This document shows, piece after piece, positions 1-7,481 of a DNA stretch of 64,000 nt; the first letter of the stretch is position 1; the number at the start of each line of letters is the position of its first letter. The position numbers were made by a program, and so were the translations under genes. The DNA comes from FEN-1219 sp963817615 (lineage in GTDB: Bacteria > Pseudomonadota > Gammaproteobacteria > Steroidobacterales > Rariloculaceae): NCBI GenBank assembly GCA_963817615.1, contig CAWFPH010000003.1:1798001-1862000 (forward strand), written 5' to 3'. Below the pieces are notes generated by a model. That model ran no database searches and was not told the origin of the DNA. It saw nothing but the letters and a program-made list of their open reading frames with translations.

Positions 1-186
1 AGCGGCGAGCTCGACGCGATGCTCGAGCGCGCGGCCACGCATCAAGAGAACGAAATGGACGCGCTCCTATCCACCATGTTGAGCGTACTGGAACCGCTGC
101 TGATCGTCGTGATGGGGTCGATGGTCCTCGCGATCGTGATGGCGATCTTGCTGCCGATTTTCCAAATCAGTCAGTTGGCGCGTTAA
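1..186 (+). CDS. Type II secretion/type IV pilus inner-membrane protein, F family (C-terminal fragment)
   Basis: Only the last 61 residues are in the window; the gene starts upstream. The fragment has a short amphipathic stretch, then a hydrophobic segment beginning LEPLLIVVMGSMVLAIVMAI and ending LPIFQISQLAR. A 'EPxLIVxMG' membrane helix followed by 'LPIFQ' is the usual C-terminal end of GspF/PilC platform proteins, which sit in the inner membrane at the base of type II secretion systems and type IV pili and contact the assembly ATPase. GspF is slightly favoured over PilC by the closing residues, but the rest of the operon is not visible, so I give no symbol. Confidence 0.8.
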   Translation, partial: SGELDAMLERAATHQENEMDALLSTMLSVLEPLLIVVMGSMVLAIVMAILLPIFQISQLAR

Positions 187-254
187 TCTCGGGCGCATCG
201 CTCACTAGCCTTTCCGGCGCATGTGCAGCATTTCACAACTCGTCTCGGGGGGTA

Positions 255-283
255 TTGCCAAGGTTTTTCCGCCGGTTTATAAA
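255..283 (+). promoter_or_regulatory. Sigma-70-type promoter for the small acidic protein gene
   Basis: TTGCCA at 255-260 and TATAAA at 278-283 are separated by 17 bp, a near-consensus vegetative promoter. Transcription would start near 290, about 40 nt before the ATG at 331. The site lies after the end of the secretion gene, so the acidic protein gene probably has its own transcript. Confidence 0.6.
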
Positions 284-330
284 GCGGCCGAAATGGCTTT
301 GCCGAATCACCGACTCACATGGAGGGGAGA

Positions 331-612
331 ATGAAACTCAAAGAGTCGGAAGACGAAGAAGATCTCGACGAGGAAACGGAAGAAACCGAAGAGCCCGCCG
401 AAGAGGTAGAGGATGCCGTTCCCTCCGAAACGGACAACATCGGCGACGCTTCAGTCGAAATCAACGTCGAAGAATTGATACACGAGATCGAGGTTCAGGA
501 GAACTCCTCGCGGCCCGGACGCGAGCAGGCAGCGAAGCGGCGCTTGGAGGAGCTCATGGAGCAAAAGCGCTCGAGACGCGATCTCGAGGACTTCGACGAC
601 TACGAGATTTGA
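331..612 (+). CDS. Small, very acidic cytoplasmic protein of unknown function
   Basis: A 93-residue protein whose first half is almost entirely Glu and Asp, with no signal peptide or membrane segment. The last third (about residues 65-93) switches to an Arg/Lys/Glu-rich helix containing RRLEELMEQKRSRRDLED and ends DFDDYEI. An in-frame ATG exists at 319, but GGAGGGGA at 321-328 is an ideal ribosome binding site for the ATG at 331, so I chose the latter. The basic/acidic helical tail resembles small proteins annotated as 'PA3496 family putative envelope integrity protein' in pseudomonads; that is a weak resemblance. It lies tail-to-tail with dnaE2. Confidence 0.6.
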   Translation: MKLKESEDEEDLDEETEETEEPAEEVEDAVPSETDNIGDASVEINVEELIHEIEVQENSSRPGREQAAKRRLEELMEQKRSRRDLEDFDDYEI

Positions 613-648
613 CTTCGAGCTGCGCGCATCGCAAGGCGCGGCTGCTCC

Positions 649-3600
649 TCAGTGAAAGTTGCGCGACCGCGTGACGAGCTTGCCGAGCAACGCACTATAG
701 TCGTAAAGCTTCTCGGCGATGACGTGCAGCACCGGTCCTTCTTTCTGGACCTTGCCGACCACGCCGAGCAGGGCGGCACCCGTCAGCTCGCGCCGAGCAT
801 CACGCGCAAGGGTTTCCCAGACGATCAGATTCAGATAGCCCGTCTCGTCCTCCAGCGTCACGAAAGTAACGCCCGAGGCGCTCGACGGCCGCTGCCGCGT
901 GATGACGAGCCCGGCCGTATGCGTGCGTGCGCCCGGAACGAGCTCGGCCACTGCTCGCGCGGGACGCACGCGCATCGCCGTGAGCCGCCGCCGCAGCAAC
1001 GCGAGCGGATGCCGGCCCAGGGTCAGACCGAGATGGCGGTAGTCGGCCACGATGTCGTCGGCTTCGGTCGGAGGCTTGAGCAACGGCACGCCCTCCGCGA
1101 ACCGCAGCGTGTCGAGCAGCGGCGTGGGCGGCTCGACGCCGGCCACGTCCCAACGCGCCCGGTAGCGGTTGCTCGCGATGCGCTCGAGCGCGCCCGCCGA
1201 CGCGAGCGCGCCCAAGTCCTTGCCGCCCAGCGCCGCGCGCTCGGCCAAGTCGCGCACCGACGTGAAATCGCCGTGCTCGCGCGAGCGCACCAGCCGCTCG
1301 CCGGCCGCGGCCGCGAGCCCCTTGACGACGCGCAAACCTAACCGCAACGCAGGCGCGCCGCTCGGCCGGCGTTCGAGCGTCGAGTCCCAGGCGCTCGCGT
1401 TGACGTCGACGGGCCGGACCTCGACGCCGTGCTCGCGTGCGGAGCGCACGAGCTGCTGCGGCGCATAGAAGCCCATCGGCTGGCTGTTCAACAGCGCGCA
1501 GCAGAACGCGGCCGGCTCGTGACACTTGAGCCAAGCCGAGACGTACACGAGCAGCGCGAAGCTCGCGGCGTGCGACTCCGGGAAGCCGTACTCGCCGAAG
1601 CCCTTTATTTGGCTGAAAATCTGGCGCGCGAAATCCTCGCCGTAGCCGCGCCGCGCCATCCCGTCGATCAGCCGCTGCTCGAAGCGCTCGAGCTCGCCGC
1701 GCCGCCGCCAAGCGGCCATCGCACGACGTAGCCGGTCGGCCTCGCCCGCGGAGAAGCCGGCCGCGACGATCGCGAGCTGCATGACCTGCTCTTGGAAAAT
1801 CGGCACACCGAGCGTGCGCTCGAGCACGCGCCGAACGGCGTCGCTCGGGTAGCTCACGGGCTCCTCGCCGCTGCGGCGCCGCAAGTACGGATGAACCATG
1901 TCGCCCTGAATCGGCCCCGGGCGGATGATCGCGACCTCGATCACGAGATCGTAATACTCCCGCGGCTTCAGGCGCGGCAGCATTGCCATCTGGGCGCGCG
2001 ACTCGATCTGGAACACGCCCATCGTGTCGGCACGCGAGATCATGTCGTACACACGCGGGTCCTCGGCCGGCACGGTGGCCATCGTGAGATGGCGGCCGTC
2101 GAATGCCTCGAGCAGGCCGAAGCTGCGCCGAATCGCGGTGAGCATGCCGAGCCCCAGGACGTCCACCTTGAGCAGGCCGAGCTCTTCGAGATCGTCCTTG
2201 TCCCACTGAATGACGGTGCGCTCGGGCATTGCGGCGTTCTCGATCGGCACGAGCTCGTTGAGCGGCCGTTCGGCGATCACGAAGCCGCCGACGTGCTGCG
2301 ACAAGTGCCGCGGAAAGCCGAGCAGCGCATTCGAGAGCTCGAGCCAGCGGCGCACCTTCGCACTTGCAGGGTCGAGCCCGGTCTCGGCGAGCCGCTCGGG
2401 ATCGATCGCTCCGCCGTCCCACCACTGCAGCGACTTCGCGAGGGTGCCGACCTCGTGCTCGCCGAGACCGAGCGCCTTGCCCACGTCGCGCACCGCGCTG
2501 CGCGGCCGATACGTGATCACGGTGGCCGCGAGCGCGGCCCGCTCACGCGTGTACTTGCGATAGATGTACTGGATCACCTCCTCGCGCCGCTCGTGCTCGA
2601 AGTCGACGTCGATATCGGGCGGCTCGTTGCGCTCCTTCGAGATGAACCGCTCGACCAATGTCTGCATCCGGCTCGGGTCGACCTCCGTGATGCCTAGGCA
2701 AAAGCAGACCACGGAATTCGCGGCCGACCCCCTGCCCTGGCACAGGATGCCGACGCTGCGCGCATAGCGCACGATGTCGTGCACGGTCAGAAAGTAGGCC
2801 TCGTAGCGCAGCGCCGCGATCAGCTCGAGCTCGTGCTCGATGAGCTCGAGCACCTTCTGGGGCGCACCATGCGGCCAACGCCAATCGCGCCCGTGCTGCG
2901 TGAGCGCGCGCAGATGGCTCGCCGGCGTTTCGCCGGGAGGCACGACCTCGTGCGGATACTCGTAGCGCAGCTCCTCGAGCGAGAATGCGACGCGCTCGGC
3001 GATTGCGACGGTCTCGCGCAGCAACTCGGCGGGATAGAGCCGCTCGAGCTCGGTGAGCGACCGCAGAGAGCGGTCCGCGTTCGGATGCAGCGTACGGCCG
3101 AGCTTCTCGAGCGGCGTCTGCAGGCGAATCGCGGTCAGCGTGTCCTGCAGCATGCGCCGCTCTCGGCAGTGCATGTGCACGTCGCCCGCGGCCACGAGCG
3201 GCAGCCCGAGCCGGCCGCCCAACCGGCGCAGCTGCTCGAGCTTGCGGCGATCGTTCGGTCCGCGCACGAGCTCGACCGCAAGCCACAACCGTCCGCCGAA
3301 GCGCTCCGTGAGCCAACGGCCCATGACGAGCGTCGCGGTATCGTCGAGCGCGAGATCTGGCGGAATCCAGAGCACCAGACAGCCCGAGCCGAGCAGCCAA
3401 CGGGCGAGGTCGTTGCACTCGGCGCGGTAGTCGCCCTTCGGCGCGGCCCGGCGAGCCGTGCTGAGCAAACCGCAAAGCGCGGCGTAGGACGGCCGGTCGG
3501 GAGCGAGCACCACGAGCTTCGGACCGTCCGCAAGCACGAGCTCGCTGCCGACGATCAGCTTGGTTTGCGGCGTTTCCTTCGCCGCGCCATGCGCCCGGAC

Positions 3601-3759
3601 GACGCCCGCCACCGAGCATTCATCGGTCAACGCGAGCGCCGCGTAGCCGAGCGCAGCGGCTTGCCGCATCAGCTCCTCGGGATGGGACGCGCCGCGCAGG
3701 AACGAAAAGTTGCTGACACAGTGAAGCTCCGCATACCCGGTCGTCGTGCCCGAACTCAT
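649..3759 (-). CDS. dnaE2: Error-prone DNA polymerase III alpha subunit DnaE2 (ImuC)
   Basis: The 1036-residue protein is a C-family replicative-type polymerase used for damage-induced translesion synthesis with ImuA and ImuB. It begins with a PHP domain (YAELHCVSNFSFLRGASHP near residue 10). The palm carries the catalytic aspartates in PPDIDVDFEHERREEVIQYI, and the C-terminal part is an OB-fold region with VTFVTLEDETG. Size and motifs match DnaE2 rather than the longer essential DnaE. The open frame continues upstream of 3759, but the ATG at 3759 places MSSGTTTGYAELHC at the usual family start. It is the last gene of the lexA-imuA-imuB-dnaE2 operon; a large inverted repeat lies in the 169-bp gap before it. 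Confidence 0.95.
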   Translation of the reverse strand: MSSGTTTGYAELHCVSNFSFLRGASHPEELMRQAAALGYAALALTDECSVAGVVRAHGAAKETPQTKLIVGSELVLADGPKLVVLAPDRPSYAALCGLLSTARRAAPKGDYRAECNDLARWLLGSGCLVLWIPPDLALDDTATLVMGRWLTERFGGRLWLAVELVRGPNDRRKLEQLRRLGGRLGLPLVAAGDVHMHCRERRMLQDTLTAIRLQTPLEKLGRTLHPNADRSLRSLTELERLYPAELLRETVAIAERVAFSLEELRYEYPHEVVPPGETPASHLRALTQHGRDWRWPHGAPQKVLELIEHELELIAALRYEAYFLTVHDIVRYARSVGILCQGRGSAANSVVCFCLGITEVDPSRMQTLVERFISKERNEPPDIDVDFEHERREEVIQYIYRKYTRERAALAATVITYRPRSAVRDVGKALGLGEHEVGTLAKSLQWWDGGAIDPERLAETGLDPASAKVRRWLELSNALLGFPRHLSQHVGGFVIAERPLNELVPIENAAMPERTVIQWDKDDLEELGLLKVDVLGLGMLTAIRRSFGLLEAFDGRHLTMATVPAEDPRVYDMISRADTMGVFQIESRAQMAMLPRLKPREYYDLVIEVAIIRPGPIQGDMVHPYLRRRSGEEPVSYPSDAVRRVLERTLGVPIFQEQVMQLAIVAAGFSAGEADRLRRAMAAWRRRGELERFEQRLIDGMARRGYGEDFARQIFSQIKGFGEYGFPESHAASFALLVYVSAWLKCHEPAAFCCALLNSQPMGFYAPQQLVRSAREHGVEVRPVDVNASAWDSTLERRPSGAPALRLGLRVVKGLAAAAGERLVRSREHGDFTSVRDLAERAALGGKDLGALASAGALERIASNRYRARWDVAGVEPPTPLLDTLRFAEGVPLLKPPTEADDIVADYRHLGLTLGRHPLALLRRRLTAMRVRPARAVAELVPGARTHTAGLVITRQRPSSASGVTFVTLEDETGYLNLIVWETLARDARRELTGAALLGVVGKVQKEGPVLHVIAEKLYDYSALLGKLVTRSRNFH

Positions 3760-3801
3760 CGCGCCACGTTCCCCGCCGGCGCACGCGGTACGCCCTCCCG
3801 G

Positions 3802-3921
3802 CGTGGCCCTGCGCATGCATTGCCTGTCCCGGGACGCTCGCGCGCATGGATGCGCGCGCGCGAGCCTACAGGGATGTATTTACGGCGTTCCCGGGACAGG
3901 CAATGCATGCGCAGGGCCACG
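3802..3921. repeat. 120-bp element with perfect 33-bp inverted-repeat ends between imuB and dnaE2
   Basis: Positions 3802-3834 (starting CGTGGCCCTGCGCATGCATT) are the exact reverse complement of 3889-3921. The 54-bp interior contains a second GC-rich hairpin (CTCGCGCGCAT ... CGCGCGCGAG) and the string CAGGGATGTATTTACGGCG. The whole element could fold into one long hairpin in the mRNA. It has no open reading frame of its own and fills most of the 169-bp gap between the imuB stop and the dnaE2 start. It looks like a MITE or REP/BIME-type intergenic repeat; no second copy was noticed in the window. Confidence 0.85.
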
Positions 3922-3928
3922 GCGCGCG

Positions 3929-5557
3929 CTAGCCGAACAACCCGTGCAGATGCCAACCGCGATCGACCCGATCGCGATAGATCCACAATCGCTGGCCGGT
4001 CGAGGTCTCGGCCGTGTAGTAATCGCGGCTGATGTCGCGCTCGTCCCACCAGCCGCTTTCGATGCGTTCGGGGCCGTCGCGCAGCTCGAGCGTGCCCGTG
4101 TAGTGGCGGCGAGCGGCCGAGGAATCGAGCGGCACGGGGCCGGACAGGAGCCACAGCGGCCGCTCGCCGGGGTGCGGCGGCGGACTGCGCCGCCGTGCCG
4201 AAGCGAGCGGCGCGTCGAGCCGCGACCAGGCGAGCTCGGGACGATGCTCGGCGACCGACACGAGACCGTGCACGGCCGAGGTGCCGAGCCGACCGCGCAA
4301 ACGCTCGAGCAGCCGCTCTAGAGAGCCCTCCGCGGCGGCCGGCACGAACAGATCGACGGCCTTCTGCGCAAGCGGCTGAAACAGGCCCGTGCGAAAGCGC
4401 AGCCCGACGGCCGGCTCGGGCAGCACGAGTCGTTCGAGTCGATCGTGCACGAGGTTCGAGAGCCGCTCACGCTCGTGGGTCGGCTCGACCCACTCGAAGG
4501 TCAACTCCGTAGGCACGACGCGTAAATGGACGAGCGCAATCTCGAGGCTTTGAATCTGCGCTTGCCGCTCCCGAAGCTCGGCAACGAGCGCGTCGAACGC
4601 CTGCTCGACGGCCGTAAGGAGCCTTTCGATCGCCGAAGTCTCCTCGCCGAGATCGATCGTCGTCTGCCACCGCTGCGCGGCGGTGAACGGCGCGCGCGGA
4701 TCGAGCCGTCGTCCGAGCGCACGGTCGAGATCGTGCAGCAAATTCGGGCCGACTCGGCGAGCAAAACCGTCGCGGGGCAGCCGCAGGCACTCACCGAGCG
4801 TGCGCACCCCAATGTCCTCGAGCAGGGTGCGGGCCGTCGCCGGCCAACGCGTGACTGCGAGAGGCAGCGGCGCCAAGCGGCTCGCGAGCCCTTCGAACGA
4901 AACGACGTCGTCGGTCGCAAGATGCTCCCTGCATTGGCGACACTCCCGCCATCCCTGGCGGTCGGTCGCAAATTGCTCCCTGCATTGGCGACACTCCCGC
5001 CATCCCTGGCGGTCGGCCGAATGACGCGCGAGCCACAATGCCGCCAAAGCGGTCGGCGCGGCGTACAACTCGAATGCCCAGCCCCGCGTGCCGAGGTCAG
5101 CGCCAAGCTTGCGCTTGATGACGGCGAGGTCACGAAACAACTTGAGACTGCCTGCCACCTCGAGCAGCACGGCATCGGGCGGCTCGAGGCTGACGGCCGA
5201 AGTCAGCTCATGCGCGGCGGCCGCGAGCGATTCGAGCGCGCGCTGCTCGATGCTCGGCGAGCGCTCGTAGACGTGCAGCTGCGCGCTCAAGACCCGTGCG
5301 GCATTGAGCGCCGTGCCGCAACCGATGCCGGCGGCGCGTGCAGCCGCATTGCCCGCCGCGACGCAGGGCCGGCCTTGGCGCGGCTCCGCAACGACCGCGG
5401 GCCGGTCGAGCACCGTATCCGGCAGCGCATCGAACGCGAGATTCGGTAAATGCACTGCAAGCCACAGCTCCGTGCGCCGCCGCGCGCTCAGACCGCGCGG
5501 CGGCGACTCGGTCTTCTCTCGACCGAGCACATCGAGCCATTGCAGCGCGCGCGGCAC
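3929..5557 (-). CDS. imuB: Y-family polymerase-like protein ImuB, mutasome scaffold
   Basis: ImuB is a catalytically dead Y-family polymerase relative that bridges DnaE2, ImuA and the beta clamp. The 542-residue protein starts its conserved part at residue 29 (RTELWLAVHLPNLAFDALP). It contains the helix-hairpin-helix/little-finger regions typical of the family (LEDIGVRTLGECLRLPRDGF, FARRVGPNLLHDLDRALGR) and a long C-terminal extension ending in an aromatic-rich tail (WIYRDRVDRGWHLHGLFG). Residues 182-215 are an extra tandem repeat of 17 residues encoded by a 51-bp duplication. The gene starts 6 bp after imuA ends, so the two are co-transcribed. Confidence 0.93.
   Translation of the reverse strand: MPRALQWLDVLGREKTESPPRGLSARRRTELWLAVHLPNLAFDALPDTVLDRPAVVAEPRQGRPCVAAGNAAARAAGIGCGTALNAARVLSAQLHVYERSPSIEQRALESLAAAAHELTSAVSLEPPDAVLLEVAGSLKLFRDLAVIKRKLGADLGTRGWAFELYAAPTALAALWLARHSADRQGWRECRQCREQFATDRQGWRECRQCREHLATDDVVSFEGLASRLAPLPLAVTRWPATARTLLEDIGVRTLGECLRLPRDGFARRVGPNLLHDLDRALGRRLDPRAPFTAAQRWQTTIDLGEETSAIERLLTAVEQAFDALVAELRERQAQIQSLEIALVHLRVVPTELTFEWVEPTHERERLSNLVHDRLERLVLPEPAVGLRFRTGLFQPLAQKAVDLFVPAAAEGSLERLLERLRGRLGTSAVHGLVSVAEHRPELAWSRLDAPLASARRRSPPPHPGERPLWLLSGPVPLDSSAARRHYTGTLELRDGPERIESGWWDERDISRDYYTAETSTGQRLWIYRDRVDRGWHLHGLFG
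4910..5011. repeat. In-frame tandem duplication, 2 x 51 bp, inside imuB
   Basis: Units 4910-4960 and 4961-5011 differ at only two adjacent positions (GA versus AT). Each contains CTGCATTGGCGACACTC and ends in the small palindrome CGCCA-TCCC-TGGCG, a REP-like hairpin. Because 51 is divisible by three the imuB frame is kept. Each unit encodes a 17-residue segment containing WRECRQCRE, so the protein gains two CxxC pairs. The region corresponds to the segment between the palm-like part and the helix-hairpin-helix of ImuB, where I know of no such repeat in the family. Confidence 0.95.
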
Positions 5558-5563
5558 GAACGG

Positions 5564-6208
5564 TCACCTCTTGGATCCCGCCGCGGCGGTCAAACCGAGC
5601 TCTTCAAGATCGACGCTACCGGGAAAGCCGCCCCGACATTTGACGATTTCCACGCGCATGACCGAATCATGCTGTGAGACCGCGATACGCAGTGCGGCCG
5701 GAGAGCGCTCGGCCTGCGCGACGAGCGGACGAAACAGCACCGTCCAACAACCTTGCACTTCGGCCGCAAGCTGTAGACGCCTGAGCGCGACGTGCTCGGC
5801 AGCCGCAAGCCAGGCGAGCACTCCGACGCTCGACCCGGAGCGAACTACCTGCTCGACCGCCCACAGACGATCCTTACTGGCCGACGGATGTATCAGCAAC
5901 AAGCGTTCGGTCGCGATGCCGTAGCGCTGCAACGCGGGTGCATACGGGATGAAGGGCGGCGCAACCCACGCGACCCATTTGTCCGCCTTCGAGGGATCGG
6001 GCTGCGTCAACACCGCCAGGGCCGGCAGCAGCAGCTTGAGCTCGCCGATACCGTAACGATCGACGAGCACTTCGATCAGCGCGCCGACCGGCCAGCCGCC
6101 GCCCGGTAACCGATTATCGAGCGCCGCGAACCCCGTCGAGAGCGCTTTGCGCGCGGACACGGCGCACTTGCCGCGCCAGACGTGCAATTTGAGTTCGTCG
6201 AGCTCCAT
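5564..6208 (-). CDS. imuA: Translesion DNA synthesis-associated protein ImuA
   Basis: ImuA is a RecA/SulA-like protein that works with ImuB and DnaE2 in SOS mutagenesis. The 214-residue product begins MELDELKLHVWRG and contains STGFAALDNRLPGGGWPVGALIEVL, the characteristic start of the RecA-like fold without a full Walker A lysine motif. I chose the ATG at 6208, which puts the conserved 'xxVWRG' near residue 10; a GTG at 6229 would add seven residues (MVCAIAA) and cannot be excluded. It lies 32 bp after lexA (11 bp if the GTG is used) and 6 bp before imuB, so it should be under the LexA-controlled promoter. Confidence 0.9.
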   Translation of the reverse strand: MELDELKLHVWRGKCAVSARKALSTGFAALDNRLPGGGWPVGALIEVLVDRYGIGELKLLLPALAVLTQPDPSKADKWVAWVAPPFIPYAPALQRYGIATERLLLIHPSASKDRLWAVEQVVRSGSSVGVLAWLAAAEHVALRRLQLAAEVQGCWTVLFRPLVAQAERSPAALRIAVSQHDSVMRVEIVKCRGGFPGSVDLEELGLTAAAGSKR

Positions 6209-6240
6209 TGCCGCAATCGCACACACCACTCACGTCGCGG

Positions 6241-6852
6241 CTACTTCATCGAGTCTCGAACGACTCCGACTACGACGCCTTCGATGGCCATGGCTTGCTC
6301 GCGTAAATCGACTTGAATCGGCGCGAACTCCGGATTTTCCGACAGCAGCCAGACTCGATGGCCTTCTTGGCGGTAACGCTTCACCGTGACCTCGTTCTCC
6401 AAGCGCGCGACCACGATTTGGCGATTGCGAACGTCGGGAGTGCGATGCACGGCGACCAAATCACCGTCGAGAATCCCGGCATCCCGCATACTCATGCCGT
6501 GCACTCGCAACAAGAAGTGCGGCTGCTTCTTGAACAAATCCGGATCGATTTGAAAACGAGCCTCGATGTGCTCCTCTGCCAATATCGGTTGACCGGCAGC
6601 CACTCGCCCGACCAAAGGCAAACCCAATTGCTCGCGCAGGGAATCCTTGAGTCGGATGCCGCGCGACGTCCCGGGCAGCAGCTCGAGGACGCCCTTGCGC
6701 TCGAGCGCCCGCAGGTGCTCCTCGGCCGCGTTGGCCGAGCGGAATTTCAAGCTGCGTGCGATCTCGGCGCGCGTGGGCGGCATGCCGGTATCGTGCATAA
6801 CTTTTTGAATGAGGATGAGAATCTGCTTTTGTCGGGGGGTGAGCTCGCGCAT
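6241..6852 (-). CDS. lexA: SOS response transcriptional repressor LexA
   Basis: LexA represses SOS genes until RecA-ssDNA triggers its self-cleavage. The 203-residue protein has an N-terminal winged helix (MRELTPRQKQILILIQ, recognition region PPTRAEIARSLKF). The cleavage site is Ala86-Gly87 in VAAGQP, followed by the S24-type latent protease with Ser121 (HGMSM) and Lys158 (VTVKR). These correspond to E. coli Ala84-Gly85, Ser119 and Lys156. It leads the lexA-imuA-imuB-dnaE2 operon. Two LexA boxes lie 13-46 bp upstream of its ATG, so it is autoregulated. Confidence 0.98.
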   Translation of the reverse strand: MRELTPRQKQILILIQKVMHDTGMPPTRAEIARSLKFRSANAAEEHLRALERKGVLELLPGTSRGIRLKDSLREQLGLPLVGRVAAGQPILAEEHIEARFQIDPDLFKKQPHFLLRVHGMSMRDAGILDGDLVAVHRTPDVRNRQIVVARLENEVTVKRYRQEGHRVWLLSENPEFAPIQVDLREQAMAIEGVVVGVVRDSMK

Positions 6853-6865
6853 CTCGTGTCTCGAC

Positions 6866-6881
6866 CTGTATATATCACCAG
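6866..6881 (-). promoter_or_regulatory. LexA operator (SOS box), promoter-distal copy
   Basis: CTGTATATATCACCAG on the plus strand fits CTGT-N8-ACAG with one mismatch (CCAG). It starts 13 bp upstream of the lexA ATG and is separated by one base from the second box, so two LexA dimers would bind side by side over the start of the transcript. Confidence 0.85.
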
Positions 6882-6882
6882 T

Positions 6883-6898
6883 CTGAAACTATATACAG
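6883..6898 (-). promoter_or_regulatory. LexA operator (SOS box) covering the -10 region
   Basis: Read on the minus strand the site is CTGTATATAGTTTCAG, one mismatch from CTGT-N8-ACAG. It covers the likely -10 hexamer of the lexA promoter (TATATA, 6890-6895), so LexA binding here should block polymerase. Confidence 0.88.
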
Positions 6899-6919
6899 CC
6901 GGGCGCGAGTGCGGGTCAA
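6890..6919 (-). promoter_or_regulatory. lexA-imuA-imuB-dnaE2 promoter
   Basis: On the minus strand TTGACC (6919-6914) is followed after 18 bp by TATATA (6895-6890). The -10 lies inside the second LexA box. No other good promoter was seen before imuA, imuB or dnaE2. Confidence 0.7.
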
Positions 6920-7026
6920 GTGCGACGACCGACATCGCCATGCAACGCACGCGACGCGCTTGAAAGATCTTCAATTGTTTGCGCGTGCGAGTTGTCTGCA
7001 AACGACGACGCAAGCGCGCGTTTAAA

Positions 7027-7055
7027 TTGCAGTAACGGTCGCTTTGGGAAATAAT
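7027..7055 (+). promoter_or_regulatory. Probable promoter of the Lpp-like lipoprotein gene
   Basis: TTGCAG (7027-7032) and AATAAT (7050-7055) are 17 bp apart, with AT-rich TTTAAA directly upstream. The start would be near 7062, leaving a leader of about 30 nt that carries AGGGG before the ATG at 7091. Confidence 0.45.
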
Positions 7056-7090
7056 GGCCGCGGTTTGTCACTCTACTCAGGGGTAAGTTA

Positions 7091-7387
7091 ATGGCCACAA
7101 AAATCAAGGCTGCTCTGCGGGCAGCGGCGCTCGTCGGCGGCTTTGCGATCGTGACCGGATGCGCAAGCGTTACGATGGAGCAGCTCGACATGGTCCGCTC
7201 GACCGCCGAAGCAGCTCAAAACGCAGCCAACGCCGCACAACGCACGGCGACGCAGGCTCAGCAGGCAGCTTCGGGTGCGCAGAGCACCGCAAACCAGGCT
7301 CTGCAGGCGGCACAAGCCGCTCAGGCTTGCTGCGATGCGACCAATCAGCGGCTCGATCGGATGTTCGAGCAATCCCAGCGTAAGTAG
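7091..7387 (+). CDS. Lpp/OprI-family alanine-zipper outer-membrane lipoprotein
   Basis: The 98-residue precursor has a signal peptide with lipobox VTGC (Cys24). The mature helix is built from Ala/Gln-rich heptads (AAQNAANAAQRTATQAQQAA and similar), the alanine-zipper pattern of Lpp and OprI, which trimerise as coiled coils between the outer membrane and peptidoglycan. The C-terminus is QSQRK; a terminal Lys is the residue through which Braun lipoprotein is linked to peptidoglycan. Unusual is a Cys-Cys pair near residue 80 (AQACCDAT). A good Shine-Dalgarno precedes the ATG and a strong terminator follows. It converges on an L,D-transpeptidase gene, the enzyme class that makes the Lpp-peptidoglycan bond. 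Confidence 0.85.
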   Translation: MATKIKAALRAAALVGGFAIVTGCASVTMEQLDMVRSTAEAAQNAANAAQRTATQAQQAASGAQSTANQALQAAQAAQACCDATNQRLDRMFEQSQRK

Positions 7388-7444
7388 GGAAGCCGCGCAG
7401 GATTACAGATAGCGTGCGGCCCTAGCGGCGCACGACAAATTCTG

Positions 7445-7474
7445 AAGCCGTCAACCTCGTTGACGGCTTTTTTA
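7445..7474. terminator. Rho-independent terminator between lipoprotein and L,D-transpeptidase genes
   Basis: A perfect 10-bp stem (AAGCCGTCAA / TTGACGGCTT) with loop CCTCG is followed by a T run on the plus strand. The upstream As also give a T run on the minus strand, so it can serve both convergent genes. Confidence 0.92.
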
Positions 7475-7481
7475 TTGCGCG

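Noticed and set aside
3759..3816. N-terminal extension of DnaE2 to the start of the open frame at 3816.
   Set aside because: The extra 19 residues are low-complexity Arg/Gly and lack family similarity; the ATG at 3759 gives the standard start.
4910..5011. Possible CRISPR-like repeat.
   Set aside because: The units are directly adjacent with no spacer, there are only two, and they are read in frame as part of imuB.
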